Shown piece by piece: positions 46,101 to 58,900 of a stretch of DNA of 60,000 nt (its first letter is position 1; the number at the start of each line of letters is the position of its first letter). Source of the stretch: Membranipora membranacea (Eukaryota > Bryozoa > Gymnolaemata > Cheilostomatida > Membraniporidae); NCBI GenBank assembly GCA_914767715.1, contig OU612075.1, positions 16,990,001 to 17,050,000 on the forward strand. Reading direction: 5' to 3'. The notes below the pieces were generated by a model. It made no database searches, was not told the DNA's origin, and worked only from the letters and a program-made list of their open reading frames with translations. Both the position numbers and the translations under genes were made by a program.

Positions 46101-47834
46101 GGCCGAACCTGCATGGACTGAACAAAGACTAACCATGTCAAAAAACGCAATGAAATGCCATATCGCAGTTTCATTAATTGGAATTTGTCATTAGTTGCTT
46201 CACAATCCTTTTAGCCTTCCTACAACGCCGAAACAAGTCGAGTATTCTTTCTGCAGCAAAGTGGTGCTACCACCTGTTTGGCTTACCCTGAACAGACAAT
46301 CCTTAGCATAGTGATACATACCTGGCTCGTCATGCCTTTCAATGCTGTCTGTGCTCAACAAGGTACCTGTAAATATAGTGTTTTCCAGGTTTTTTACTTC
46401 AGTCTCCTTGGCTGGAGGGTCAACTTCTACTTCTACTCCATCTGCTACGTACATGCCACAGTCATCAACTTGTGTGGATTCTTGGTTTAAATATAAAGTA
46501 GAACCTTCTGAAGCAGAAAAGTTTAACTGCAGAGCATTAGTTTGCAGTAATGGTTGTGAGGAAAGCCATTAAAAGATCCTAGCGACTATTTAAAACCATT
46601 GATATGTATATCAGTGTTTAATACATAAAATTTATGGCTGTGACAAGCTCATAGTATGTAATGAAATAAAAAATTACAGTGCAGAATATTTTGTTTTAAG
46701 GTGACACACAATTGCGGCCTCGTTTGCATACCTATACCATTCCATACCATATCTCTCTGATCATCACCCTCATAAGCTAAAATAATGGACAAACAACAAT
46801 TATCCTTCTTTGACATTTAGTAGTGTAAGTGTATGGATAACAGCATGACATCATTCTTACAGCACTTCCATCTGGTCGGTTTTAATTCATAAAGCACCTC
46901 CCTCCTGTTCCCTGCTTTCCGAGCAAGAGTAAAGCAGCTTTAACTATTGGCCTATATCTCAGCTACTTTGTTTGTATGCCCACATACTCATTGAATGACT
47001 GAAAACTAGGAGTTATTCCCTCAATCTATAGTGATTAACAACTCCCTAATTTGGATTGTAATCGCAATAACCTTTGTTATTGACAAGGAAGTTGAGTGAA
47101 TCATACAAATTTGAAGTTGGATAAACCAATAGATATTTTTGTCTTGATTTCAGTGACATACTCAAACACGACCAATCACAATCATTCCCCATTACTCGGG
47201 GGATCTCCCAGAGTCCTAGAGCATCTTTGATCATTACGTTATTGATAAAAATGGGTCTATCATTTTATTATAAATATTGCCTTGCCTTGGTTTCTGTATT
47301 GATTGTAAGAGGATTCTTCATCTTTTCTCCCACTACATCGACTCTATAATAAACAAAGTAAAATATTGCACATTTCATATACAAGAAAAGAAGTCGGTAC
47401 ATCCAGTCAATAAATTTGAGTCCTGTGAGTAGATAGAAAGCACTGCCAAATGTACTTAGTAAGGCAAGGCATTCTCATTTTGGTCGTAACGAAGTGTTCC
47501 AATTGCAAGGATAGGTATTGGTAACAACAACTCTCTAGGAAAAACTCGTTTAACTTCTAAACAGGTTGTTTACAAACACACTCTCTTTCATTATTCCAGC
47601 TAGCCCGGTCAGAACGGATCTTAGTAGCTGAGTACTTACCCCCCTCCGTCTTCTCCATATGCACACAACAGCTATGACGACGAAGACAATCACAGCAACA
47701 GATATGCCACCCACTAATACAGCAATCCAGTCAACAGAAAGTGAGCTTTTTATGGTTGTTTCTTTCCGGGGGGAGTCAGTTTTATTTTGATTCTGTATAT
47801 CAGGTGCTGTCGTCATGCTAGAATTGGAAGCCAT
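37192..47834 (-). CDS. single-pass receptor with ZU5, UPA and probable death-like domains
   Basis: Sixteen exons close in phase to 861 aa: 47834-47640, 47343-47286, 46776-46732, 46507-46322, 46108-46032, 45774-45464, 45361-45267, 45033-44860, 44643-44463, 42092-42013, 41048-40780, 40316-40125, 39612-39508, 38582-38445, 38089-37722 and 37303-37192. Residues 1-35 are probably outside (NSS and NKT sites), residues 36-60 are a membrane helix, then RRRR. The ZU5 domain starts near residue 483 (VGPKGGTLMFSGSQLFKLEI, IPPGA, SPVVDCGPDGLKF, KPVKLTLPHC). The UPA domain follows (FACVVYTKEDRARIHIM...RFTYTPGNGDLRVIIH). Residues about 703-765 resemble death-domain helices (SPTEEYMSAVILL, NVSLAQLLVKLQ). UNC5 has the same order with a large ectodomain; here there is none. 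Exon 2 appears to use a GC donor (AAG|GCAAGG). Cytoplasmic SGYxS modules occur at about residues 300, 362 and 840. Role inferred: death-fold signalling. Confidence 0.85.
38345..38415. repeat. 34-bp-arm hairpin in an intron
   Basis: The arms 38345-38378 and 38382-38415 (TAGATCAAGTTTGATCC and onward) are complementary except at one position, with a 3-nt spacer. It lies between exons 14 and 15 of the ZU5/UPA receptor gene. Confidence 0.85.
38680..38721. repeat. 15-bp-arm hairpin in an intron
   Basis: TTGCCCTCTACTAAC (38680-38694) and its exact complement (38707-38721) around a 12-nt spacer. It lies 100 bp before exon 14 of the receptor gene in transcription order. Confidence 0.75.
39755..39890 (-). 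mobile_element. tRNA-derived SINE or tRNA pseudogene
   Basis: The minus strand has a good D arm (GTAGCTCAGTTGGTTAGAGC) and T arm (CGGGTTCGAATCCCG), so both pol III boxes are present. The anticodon arm is too long and the acceptor strands do not pair, so it is not a functional tRNA. It lies in intron 12 of the receptor gene. Confidence 0.65.
43848..44355. mobile_element. MITE family 1, long copy
   Basis: A 508-bp element with the same ends as 6673-6956 (GACAGTTTTCTGAGCTC and complement) and TA flanks. It keeps an extra internal segment, so the shorter copy looks like an internal deletion. No transposase is present. It lies in intron 9 of the receptor gene, about 110 bp downstream of exon 9. 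Confidence 0.85.
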
Positions 47835-47902
47835 TGTTCAGTCAGCAACCCTGCAAACAACAGAATAATTATTCAAATATATAACTTGTGCAAAAGCAAC
47901 AG

Positions 47903-48054
47903 TTATCGAGACGATATACTAGGATACAGTACTGCTCTTGTTATCGAGACGCTATACTAGGATACAGTACTGTTCTTGTTATCGAGACGATATACTAGGA
48001 TACAGTACTGTTCTTGTTATCGAGACGATATACTAGGATACAGTACTGTTCTTG
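47903..48054. repeat. 38-bp tandem repeat, four copies, upstream of the receptor gene
   Basis: Four head-to-tail units of 38 bp beginning TTATCGAGACGATATACTAG, with only one base change in unit 1 and one in unit 2. They end 69 bp upstream of the ATG at 47834, within the likely promoter or 5' UTR of the ZU5/UPA receptor gene. Each unit contains an AT-rich core GATATACTAGGATACAG. A repeated factor-binding site is possible; a neutral minisatellite is the alternative. Confidence 0.9.
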
Positions 48055-48276
48055 GAACGGAAATCTGAAAAAACTTCACTCTCTCATACTATTATACTCA
48101 ATGACCAAGTCCCTAAAGGGGTCACATCTCGAATGAGCCCTGGCAACAGTTTATAAATGTCCAGACACTGAAGTCTCCTCCTTTGGTCCAATCACAGACC
48201 TTGTGACATTAACACCCGTCCGTCGAAAGACATAACGTACCACCGGTAGCTACCCGCTGATTGTCTGTCTGTTTTA

Positions 48277-48960
48277 GCAGTCCTTCTCTTTATGTGCAAT
48301 ACTGTCTTTTTTGCTAGGATCCCACGGTTTTAGGCAATTAACGTGCAGAGCTTGTTCCTCGGTTGCCAACACGAGGTTTCCAAGGCTTTTGAAGAGTGCT
48401 TCAAAGGTGCTAAAAACGGAGGGGCAAACAATCACTAGGATCTGCGAAAGTTTAGTGATCACTGTTTAGTAGTTTATACTGAATGATCAACATGACAAGA
48501 CAAAGAATCATATCGGCAGACCATAATTATATTATATTCGCAAAAGTATGGCCCTCATAATATCAGGGGTTTTAAAGGAAAAATCTTCTTCTATGAAGTA
48601 GATGAGTAATGAAAACAATGACAATAACAAGGAAAATACGGGGATGCCAACATGAAATTTATATTGTGAAAGTCACAGACAGTCACAGACATTCTTGACC
48701 TTATCATTAGAATTGTAGTTCAATCAAATTATTATACATACCAAGTATAGGAATCTCGGTCAGTCACACCTCACCTTCAACGCAGTGCCTCATTTTGTTT
48801 ACCAACAATGATAAAAGTAATTTCTGTGTGTTTGAGTATACTTACAAATGATATGTCTTGAATATCCAAATTGATAATCACTTTTTCTACAGTCTCCTTA
48901 TCGGCTGGCACAAGGCATAAATTGACAGCCACCTTCACCAGTCGCACATGACAAAATGAG
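48277..48960 (-). other. weak coding-like segment, possibly a retroelement relic
   Basis: A 62-codon frame on the minus strand (48462-48277) ends LHVNCLKPWDPSKK. HVNxLKPW is reminiscent of the integrase C-terminus of Gypsy-type retrotransposons. A second open stretch (about 48930-48852, CLVPADKETVEKVIINLDIQ) ends at a GTAAGT donor and would splice to it in phase 0. No start codon or further domain is found. It may be an eroded pol fragment or chance. Confidence 0.25.
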
Positions 48961-49997
48961 AAAAGATCACATGGTAATAATTATGTAAATACAATGCATT
49001 AGTCAGTGGGAAATCCAAAACATTCCTAGTCATTGAAAGCACAACGTTGTTTAATTGCTGCATACAGGTACACTTATATCTTGATGTCAGACCTTATAAC
49101 AAAGTTCAGATAGCCTATGAGCTCAAATCAGGGTTGGCATCAAAATGATGCCATCCTTTCATTTATTTATCAGCGTCACAAAATTTGCCATCATCATCAG
49201 TATGATGATACATTTGGAATAAGACTTTAGTGGAGTGGGCACTTGCTAAGAGAGAGTTATATTTTACTTATTCATACATACATATATATATATATATTAT
49301 CTGGCACAGGGTATAACTTTAACCTTTTCCGATTTAGTTTATACTAAGCCACTGTGAAAAACCTAAGTTATTATCCCCACACTCAGCGCAATCAGTGTAA
49401 CAATGCATTTTACATATCGTGTTACACTGATTATAATTAGCCTTAATACTTCCTGGTACAAATGAAAGAGACATGAGGTCAATTATCAGCATGTGATTTA
49501 TTTTGACTTAATTACCTGAATGCATTATCATTTCGTACAAAAGATTTCTTTTACAGATAAGAAAAGGCATCGCCAATCTTGGTTTATTTGGGTGAAGTCA
49601 CCTTCCTTTGTACCAGTTATGACATAATATGTAGGGATAAACATTTAACCCTAACCATCATGTTAGTCTATTTACACAGAACAATAAAACAACAATGTTA
49701 CCAAGCTTGACCTGAATATGTCTCAACGCTGGCTGCCAAGATAAATACTGTATGCACATACTTTTAAGACAATGACAAAAGACCTGAGATATAAACACCT
49801 TAGGTCACAATGAAATCGCTCAAGTTATGTAGCAATTATGGGTAATCATTTATCTCTAGGCAACTAGTTTATTTGTTACACTGATAAGGCAAGTTGTACA
49901 TGAAAAGATAGATAGTAAATATCAGTCAAAATTACTCAAGTCAGTTTTTTATAGAAATAGTTAAAGGTTTCAAGGAGGTCTCTGTATTCCAATAACT
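48961..49997. other. intergenic region downstream of GCNA
   Basis: AT-rich sequence that should contain the GCNA 3' UTR. It holds a (TA)n run near 49279 and a 12-bp-arm hairpin at 49390-49432. No gene is seen. Confidence 0.45.
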
Positions 49998-52900
49998 TCA
50001 TTTTGAGATCTTCAAACCCTGAGAGAAGGCAGAGGATAACTCCTGCATGACTTCTTTGTGGGACAGAGTTCCCTTTTTCTTCACACTGGCATAATTGTCC
50101 TACAAAATCACAGCAACATCTTTTGCATAGATGAATAAGAGCTAGAAATATTGAAGGATTTATGCATTAAGCTGTTGATCCAAATAGATAGACATAGGCA
50201 CGGGGTACTACTTAGCAAAAGTTATCGCTTGACAAATAAAAAGGGCGAACATTATTATTACTATTGTTGTACCAAGTGAGTAATCGGTACGGCCGGCCGC
50301 AGTACTTGATCTGCTGAGTCAGCATTAAGATTGTTTATCAACCCAGCCCACAGTCAGCATTGAAACAGCACACCATCTGTTTACAAAAGAAGCTTATAAA
50401 ATAGGACTGTGGTAACGCCAGACATTTGTTTATACTCATATCAATTTCAAGCATCTTGCTTATCGGATTAGGATTCATATCTAGTCAGATGGTAAATCAG
50501 TTGGCTTCAATGTAATTATATCAGCCACTTCAAAGTTGGGCTACTTCAATCCCCCAGTCAGGCTTTATAACGTGTTGCAAGGAACTTCTAACTAATTGGT
50601 TGTGGTAACGGGTTTAAAACTCCCTGTTTCGTACAGACAAACCAATGGCTGCTTTGTTTACATATCAAACGCAAGTGACATTGTGGGACGTAGCCTTATT
50701 CTGTGTGTTCTATACTAAGGTGATAAGACACAACTAGATTATCAAGGAAGCTGAATACAGTTCATCAACCAAACGTTTAGTGTATCTCACTTTTACAAAC
50801 AAAGCGAATTTGTTTGGAGTCTTTGCTGGTGTCTTTAGGCCGTTAGCTGATTGAGTCAGTAGCTCGAATCTTCCCTTACATCTCCCGCACACCTTCTTCT
50901 CTATGTCGAGTGACTTAGAATGTCTACCGACCCTACAGAGCATAGAAATGTGCTGAAGTTAGACATGTAACAGACCAGCGAATGTAAAATTCTCTAAAGA
51001 CTATGATCAGATGCGTGTTTGTTAGGGTCCAATGATAGGCCAAACTGTTTTAGTGAAGTGTAATGATTGAGATCATGTAAAAAACTCACAAATAATGATA
51101 TGGATTCTCAATCCAAATATTGTTATGATAATCTATAAATCAACAGTCCTGAATCACTTGTCATTTCATGGTTACAAGAGTACGGAGCTTTTGATCCTGA
51201 CACATAATCATCTCTCGAGCACGTACAGCAGGAGACTTAACAGTTGTTTTTGTTCCGTGAATCCATGCAAAGACTGTTTCTCACTTCTCTTCTGTTCTGC
51301 TGTGTGTTGAGGTCAACGCAGTGGCAGTATCTTAATCTATTGCTGCCAGGGCGGGGAAATGTGTGCTCATTTAATTCTCAAAGATGACCAATTGAGACTT
51401 CAATCGTACAAATGTCCCCAAATAGGCAAATAATTTGCACAAACTCCTTGTCAAAATCATGGAATGAAATCAACGAACTAGGTAAAATAGTGGCGGTCTT
51501 ACCTGTAACGACATCTTCAGTTGATCATGTAATTTGACTCTCTCATTTTGACAGTCGGTTTCTGTGAATAAATTGCCCATTATGAAAAGTTTCTGAGATG
51601 TAAACCTCTTTGTACAATTCAGATTTCTATGAGCACGACTGGCAGCAGGAGGGTGGTTTTGGCATTCTCTGAGGCCACTTCTGTCATAATTTTTGGGAGA
51701 CCTTACACTGTTACCAGAAAGCATGGAGCCTAAATTAGCCAGTTTTACTTACTGTTGACCACATTTTGTGCACTTGTAGATATATTTAGTTGTGATGTCA
51801 TAAGAATGACAGCGTCTTATTGGTGGAAGCTCTCTATATTCCAATTCTGATTTACGAGCCCAATACTGCCAGTATCTGCATGTGTATAAAATAATAATAA
51901 TAAGTTGTTTTAATGTACGCGAGGACAGCACATCGATGATGGTGCGTCGATGACATGTTTATATCACTTCCCATCAAAGTTTACTGTGGCAGGACTTTTG
52001 AGGACAGCGTATTGATAATGTCTCGATGGCACGTGAAAATGACAGCTAGCTTATTTGCTGAAGTTTTTATTGTTAAGAAGACAACATGATGCATAGGGGG
52101 AACCTTGAAAATATGCCAATCAATAGCTTTTTTAATTTGTTTTATGAATTATTTTAACCAGAGCAATGCGCCTTTTTAGTTCACGCCATTGTCAGCATTC
52201 AAATATAATCATTGTTACCACAAATGACACAGCAATGTGGAGTAAACATAAGAAATAAAAAGAGCTGCGAATAAAAATGTTTTTTATGATACGCCCTCCC
52301 TTCAACAATCAATTAAAGTTAAACATTGAAGCTTGAAGACCTAAATTTGCAGAAAAATAACGAGACTAATAGGTCTTACCTGCCGTGTCCGTCCTGCGTC
52401 TCGTTTATTATCCACACAGCTGCGTGACACATCTCATGTATCAGTGTGTCTCGCACTCTCTCTACAAAATACATATCAGTACAGCTTCACAGTATAATTG
52501 TGAATAATATATACATGTCTGTTTTTATGTTTTAGCCCTGAAAAAACATTGTATACCTAGCAAAAAGCGCACATATTGATCAACTGATTCGCCCATTGAC
52601 GTGCAGGAACGGGGAAGGATCTTTCATGGTTATGTCCATGTGCCCACAATTCAAGAGCCTTGAAATATGATCTTTCTCACTTCAAATCAAGTAAGTGGAT
52701 TAGGGAAAAACTGTTATAGCAAAATATCTGGCTTTCATATAAACTTGACCAAACTGATGGCACTGGTGTATATCTATCCAAAAACTAAGGGTCGGAAGTA
52801 TATTACTTCTTGATCCACTACTATACAGATTAGTCTATCCAGTCAACTTCCTACCAGTACTACCATTACACTCACTCTACAGTTTACTACAAGATTGAAT

Positions 52901-55900
52901 TTGAATGGAATCCTTATAAGAATATTAGAGTATTTTATGACCTATTCTGGACCCCATATCTCCCACCCAGACATGCAAATACCATGAAAGTATACAATTT
53001 TTCCTTGTCTGGGTAGCTAATGGAACACGCTAACAGGGGAAACGCATGTCTGTATTTATTTCATGCTACATAGCATGAAATAACAACAGACATGGTTGTG
53101 TAGATAAAGTCTCACTATTCGGTTATGGTTAAAGCCCTAGTCTGAACTAGAAATTGAATACAAAATTATATTTTAATTGTAATGTGTATGAGCCTATAAT
53201 ATGCTAGAGTGAAATCTGTCTACCCCTAATAAATAGTTATAACAATGGATAGAGGAAGTCCCCTTGTTCACATAATGCGCATTGTATCTAAAATAACCTC
53301 GAGCACTTGGTAAATATTTTCTCCCTTCTCAGAAATTTAATTCGAAGTACAGCAGGCTGTATTGGCACTTCCTTGATGCTTATAATGATAAGCTTTCATA
53401 TCACCCAAATTATATCTACAAACAAATACTAGACGCGTATTTGGTCAGTAGATTAAAAATGTGTCGACTATCATGCGATAATAAGAAATAACTACATGGG
53501 TATTATCTGTGCCATGGGGGGGGGGGTCATCAAACCAAAATCAAATTACGTTAGATTTTACTGTTTTTTAGCTGTGCATATAATAAGGTGAAAACACATT
53601 GACATCTACAACACTATTATCATGTGTATCTCTGATTGTTAGAGTCAATTTAGAACGAGTACCTAACATGTACCCGTCCCTAATTAGTAAAATCTAACTC
53701 GGGTAGCCACACCAAACTCCTTGTGATGGTACTCATGCTAAATGAATTAGTTCACTCTCTATCGATCAGAGATACACATAGTATATCACGTCATTAGTGT
53801 GAACTGAAACTATACCTGCTGAGTCGCAGACTTTTTCCGACAGCTCCACTGAGGCCTGTTTAGTTTTATGAGTTCTCGTGGACATGTATTTACACAGCCC
53901 TGCAGTCTTCAGCAGTCTTTTATTGAAAGTCACTTTGACATCAGAAAGCTAATGAAAGGGGAGAAAAAACAAGTGTTAACATCCTTATAAATTCATTAAA
54001 CATGCAAGTCAGCGTGTTTTATATTGCCTGCCAGAAAGGGAGAAAGATAACTAGGTTTAACGTCATGTTATATCCATGATAAATTTAATTCAGTGCCCAT
54101 TTACATTAGCTACCCAGAAATACCAAAATATTAGTAGCATTTCAAGAAGCTATTACACGTTGGTTGCGCAATAGTTTAAAAGTATTATAGGATTTATATT
54201 TTCTCACCGACTGCTGAATTTTAAATAAATACACATTGCATAACAATAGACACATATTTATAGAATGATTCAGCTTAATATGACAGTGTCATATTAAATT
54301 ACTGGGATTTCCCAGAGATAACCAAGCTGCATTATGTTCCCACCAACTTCACTACCTGGATTAATCAAAATGGGGAAAATACTCTCCCCCAAATTTCCCC
54401 ACTGACGCAAATTAGGACAAACAATTTTCTAGCTATCAGCCTTATCATGCCATTCATTTTCTAGGAAAAAATGGATGGAGATTTTTGTATACGAGGATGC
54501 TCTTTTTGTCTCAACATAAATGTAACTGATGCCGTCTCTGCCAAAGTTAATATGAGTAGCAAAAGTATGAGCTATTAATAATAGAATATATGGTGCAGAT
54601 ATAGTTTGTATCCTCTCCGCCTGCAAGGTACCCTTTGGACATAGTCTAACTCTGCAGCACAGCGATGGTGACACTGCCTTCCATCAAGAAAGGCAATCCA
54701 AGAGTTCAAGGTTGTGAGATTGCAAAGCCAGTGTTCCATTTACGCACAAATATCTCCAAATTATGGGTTCCCATTGTTTTTTCTATTTCGGTACTCAGTA
54801 TAGTTGAATTAATTCAGACCACATGATGCAGTGACAATGCGTATCAACAATGGCATGTATCTAGGAGCATATATAGAATGAACTTAGGAGGTGCTTGTAT
54901 CTAGGTGAGGATACAATGCTACATCCGCACCTAGATACAGGCTATAGCATTGTATATTTGAGCAGAATAGCATGTATCTAGGTTACATTTTTATCTTGAC
55001 TTCCTCTTGATATCTCACCTTGCTATCAAACACTGTCTGATTGTACAGATTAAACAGACGCTCCACAAGTTCTTCTTTGGTCTTCTTCAGATTGGAAATA
55101 AATCTGAAAATGATAACAATCGGGGTATGTGTCTTCAATATGCCTGAGCTTTTAAAACTGATCCATCAAAAGATAAGAAAAGGACATCAAGGAAATAATC
55201 GATATGATTGTAAAGTCGCAACTGGAACCATCATCGTTTCAACCAATTTTACCATTCATGATTTAAAGGGTTAGACCTAAGACGCTGTGAATTCTAAAAT
55301 AGTGCGACGTCATTCTATTATTATTGTTATTTTACACACAATGACCAATTTTGCAGAGAGAGGATAGAGTACGCTCATTATATCACTTTTCAACTTAAAG
55401 AATTTAAATACCAGATAAGGCCAGGCTGTGTAGTTGAGATCGACGGCTGGACTGCCAATGTCTCAAAAACTGTCAAGTCAGCTTATCTGACAGTTTGTCC
55501 CACCTTTTATATAAACTTTTATATCTAACTATAATGGACAACAGTCTTACAAGGTGACACAAGCAATCATATCAATGGTATACGGCTAAAACTATGTAAA
55601 TGCCTTACTTGACTGCCTCGGGGTGCCGGGTTTTGTTTTCATCAAAGTTGGCGGCGAGAGAAGCGATAAAAGAAGAATGTCTGTGAGAGCTGGATCCAGT
55701 GGCAGATAATGAGGGAGGCTTTCTTGACCTTGGTTCAGTTCGTGTAAAGTTGGTGTGTATCGAGTCCAAAAGCACACGAGATCTGAAATTATAAAATGAT
55801 TTGTCTTATGGGCTTATATCCTCAAAACAATACAATTACATCAACCATAAAATGACAGCAGAAGTCCTGCATCTGTTTTAAATGGTCACATGGTTAAATC

Positions 55901-58900
55901 AGAGCTGTCACAAGTTCCAGCTCTTTGTACAATTGCTGAGAATTCAGAATGGCATTCATTTAACAGAAAATCAAAACATAACACCACCATCCCACAGAGC
56001 AGACTTATTAAAAATAGCCTCAATAGTGTGAATATAAAGTACAGTTTATCATTTTGCTCGTTGTGCCAGTATGTGGAAGATACACAGGTGGCAAGAAAAT
56101 CACTCAACTGTCCACAGTATAATCATGTTTAGAATGGTATCGATACAAATGAACATAGCAGAGAGGGTGTTGGTAGGCTTGTGATAAAGTAAAGATCGCC
56201 TTTTGTCGCCCGCCGAATACTTGTGTATGAACTGTGGTTATACCTATTACTAGCTGGGGTGACTGAGTCCTGACTGGAAGGTTTGATGAGCCTAGCTGAA
56301 GGTGTAAGCCTGGTCTGTATGAGGGGCTTAGTTCGGATACGAGATGGTGCTGGGGTCTGTATAGATTCTGAGACTAATATAACATCGTCATCTTCATCAT
56401 CAGACAATGAGGGAAGAGAGATATCCTAAAAGGGTTATAAAATATAGCATAATACATCATAACCTTATAATATCCCTTAGAAAGTATGTGACGAGCTTAT
56501 TATGTATTAACATATGCCAGATTATAACCAAGAGGCCAGACCCGACAATAACCAAATAATCAAAGTCTACCATAGCTCGCTAGCTGTGAACTTAGATGTG
56601 TCGCTGACTACAGATTTCTCTTTTCTCTTATTTCCAATACTGTGGATGAAAATATGCAAGACAGAATTTGGGGTGGCATAAAATGAATAAGTTACGCAGT
56701 GCTGTAAAAGTTTCTTGTTGCCAGGCTTTCTAATACATTACGTTGTCATTGTCGAGTTGGTAAATGACAAAATAACCCGTAAGTTAGGCAGTTGTGCTCA
56801 GAGAAGCTCTTTATCAGCCAAATGTTTTCACTTGTTATGTGAAGATAGTATTGATGACACTACCTAATCTAAAATCTAAACACTGTCTTGAGGTTACTTC
56901 CTCGACTAATCTTGGTCTTGAACAAATAATTAACCTATTACACGACTGAGTGTTTATCTTAACCCAATAGTACAGAGAATTTGTTCCCCTTTTAATCAGC
57001 ATGGGCACCAAAGACATGCTTTATCAGGAAGGCAGTCTTGCTCCACTATCATGTAACTATAAACTCACTTTCGCTAGGGTGAGTATTAAATTTGATAGAG
57101 GAAGCCACCTAACCCCCCCCCCCCCTCCCTAACCAACCAGGAGAGCTTGGCCAATCACATTATTGTATAAGTTTAAGTTTGGCAGTAGCATGTTGACAAA
57201 GGTTCAGTAACAGATGATATTAACTATAATAAATAATGAGGGTTGGTTGGTAGCAGGTACATATTTAAATCATTAGTGCTTTTTCATTGTCAAATTTACA
57301 AATTTACAATGCAATATCTTTCAAATCATATTGCATTATCCAATATTAGGCAGTTGCCGTTGTATCTGGGACAACTAATTTCTCAAAACAAAATTTGACT
57401 TTCTTTTAGGTTCTGCAAGTTTAACCTTGAGTAATTTATTTATTTTTTTATTTATTGCAGCAGAAAATTTTTTGAATGTATAGCTTAATAAATTGCTTTT
57501 TTTTCCTTTCTTCTCTTGGCACATAACGAAAAGCATTTTTTATTTCTTAAAAATGAATATGATGTCAATAAAAGTATTAAAACAAAAATGTTAGTAGAAA
57601 TACCCGGATGTGGAGACAAAATTCTTGACTTGTTTTAGCAGAACACCAAAGGAGTTGCACATAATGTACAATTAGGTGTCGGGTAGAACTCAAGCATTAA
57701 TATACCGATCATTTTTCACCAAGTGCGGTGTCGAGTTAGTTTTTGCTTCCAATCCGAACATTTGTTCAATGCTAGCCATTACATACAACTGGTGATTTGG
57801 GAATTTCTTATTCAAAACTCAAGACTCCCAATAAAACGTATCATATCCTATATGCTTCTTTTTACTTACACTGTTGTTATGTTTCGATGAGGTAGATTCC
57901 ATGAGTGTTCTGAGTTTACGAGCCGGTGTAAGTGGTAAACCTCTAATCTCCGCTTTCTTTGAAGGATTGTCTCTCTTAGTCTGTCTAGTCGGCTCTGCTT
58001 CAGCAAAAAGAAAAAAATATTTGACAGGCATTTACATTGGGACAGTGAGATCGATTGATCTGTAAAAGCACTTGCTATTCGCAACGTGGCGATTGGTGCT
58101 GGAAGAGTTGAGGGTTCGAGTCCCACTAGGACAGCTTTCTAAGATGAGTGTTCCTGTCCCCAGCGCCCGCGGGTATATATACATCCCATGTTGCTCATGA
58201 TAATATATCAAGATGGTTGAGAGGGGTAGGGGATCCCAATTTTCAGACTTTGCAGCAGTTTTACTGCAATTAGGTTCACAGGCTGTTTTATTTACTATGC
58301 TTTTCGGCATGAGATTTTTAAACCATACCAAACATGGTCTAGTAGGACTGTCACTTTAAATTATATCAAATGCTTTGCTGTTGCGTTTCTAATTGGGCAT
58401 TCTATTTAACCCGGCAGTGCAAATATTGGTAATTAGATTCGATGAGATTGAACTAGCATTAAAAAATGAAGCTCATAAAAACATCCTGTTTTGTGATTAT
58501 TAATTCAAAGCATTTAAACCATAGACTGTCATATTGTATGGTTCTCGAGAAGTAATGGTAGATTCTTTTGCAGGTTTTTTAGGATTATCATTATTTTAAA
58601 TTGTTCTGCCTTATTCTGATTGTTACCCACAATGCAACTCAAGGAACTAACTTTAAATTCAATTGATGATTAGTCATGCATGTTTTTAACAGTATGATTA
58701 AGTCTGAACCATAAACATATAAATACATTTAAATATATATATAAATAGTATATAGCATGTAGTAACTTGTATATAAATAGCATTTATATGTCTATGGTCT
58801 GAACGCACTCACCAGGAGTATCAGCCACACGTTTCTTTAGTCCTTCCTTGATCAGATCCTCAAATGATTCATCATCGGAATCTGAGAGGAGTAGCGGACC

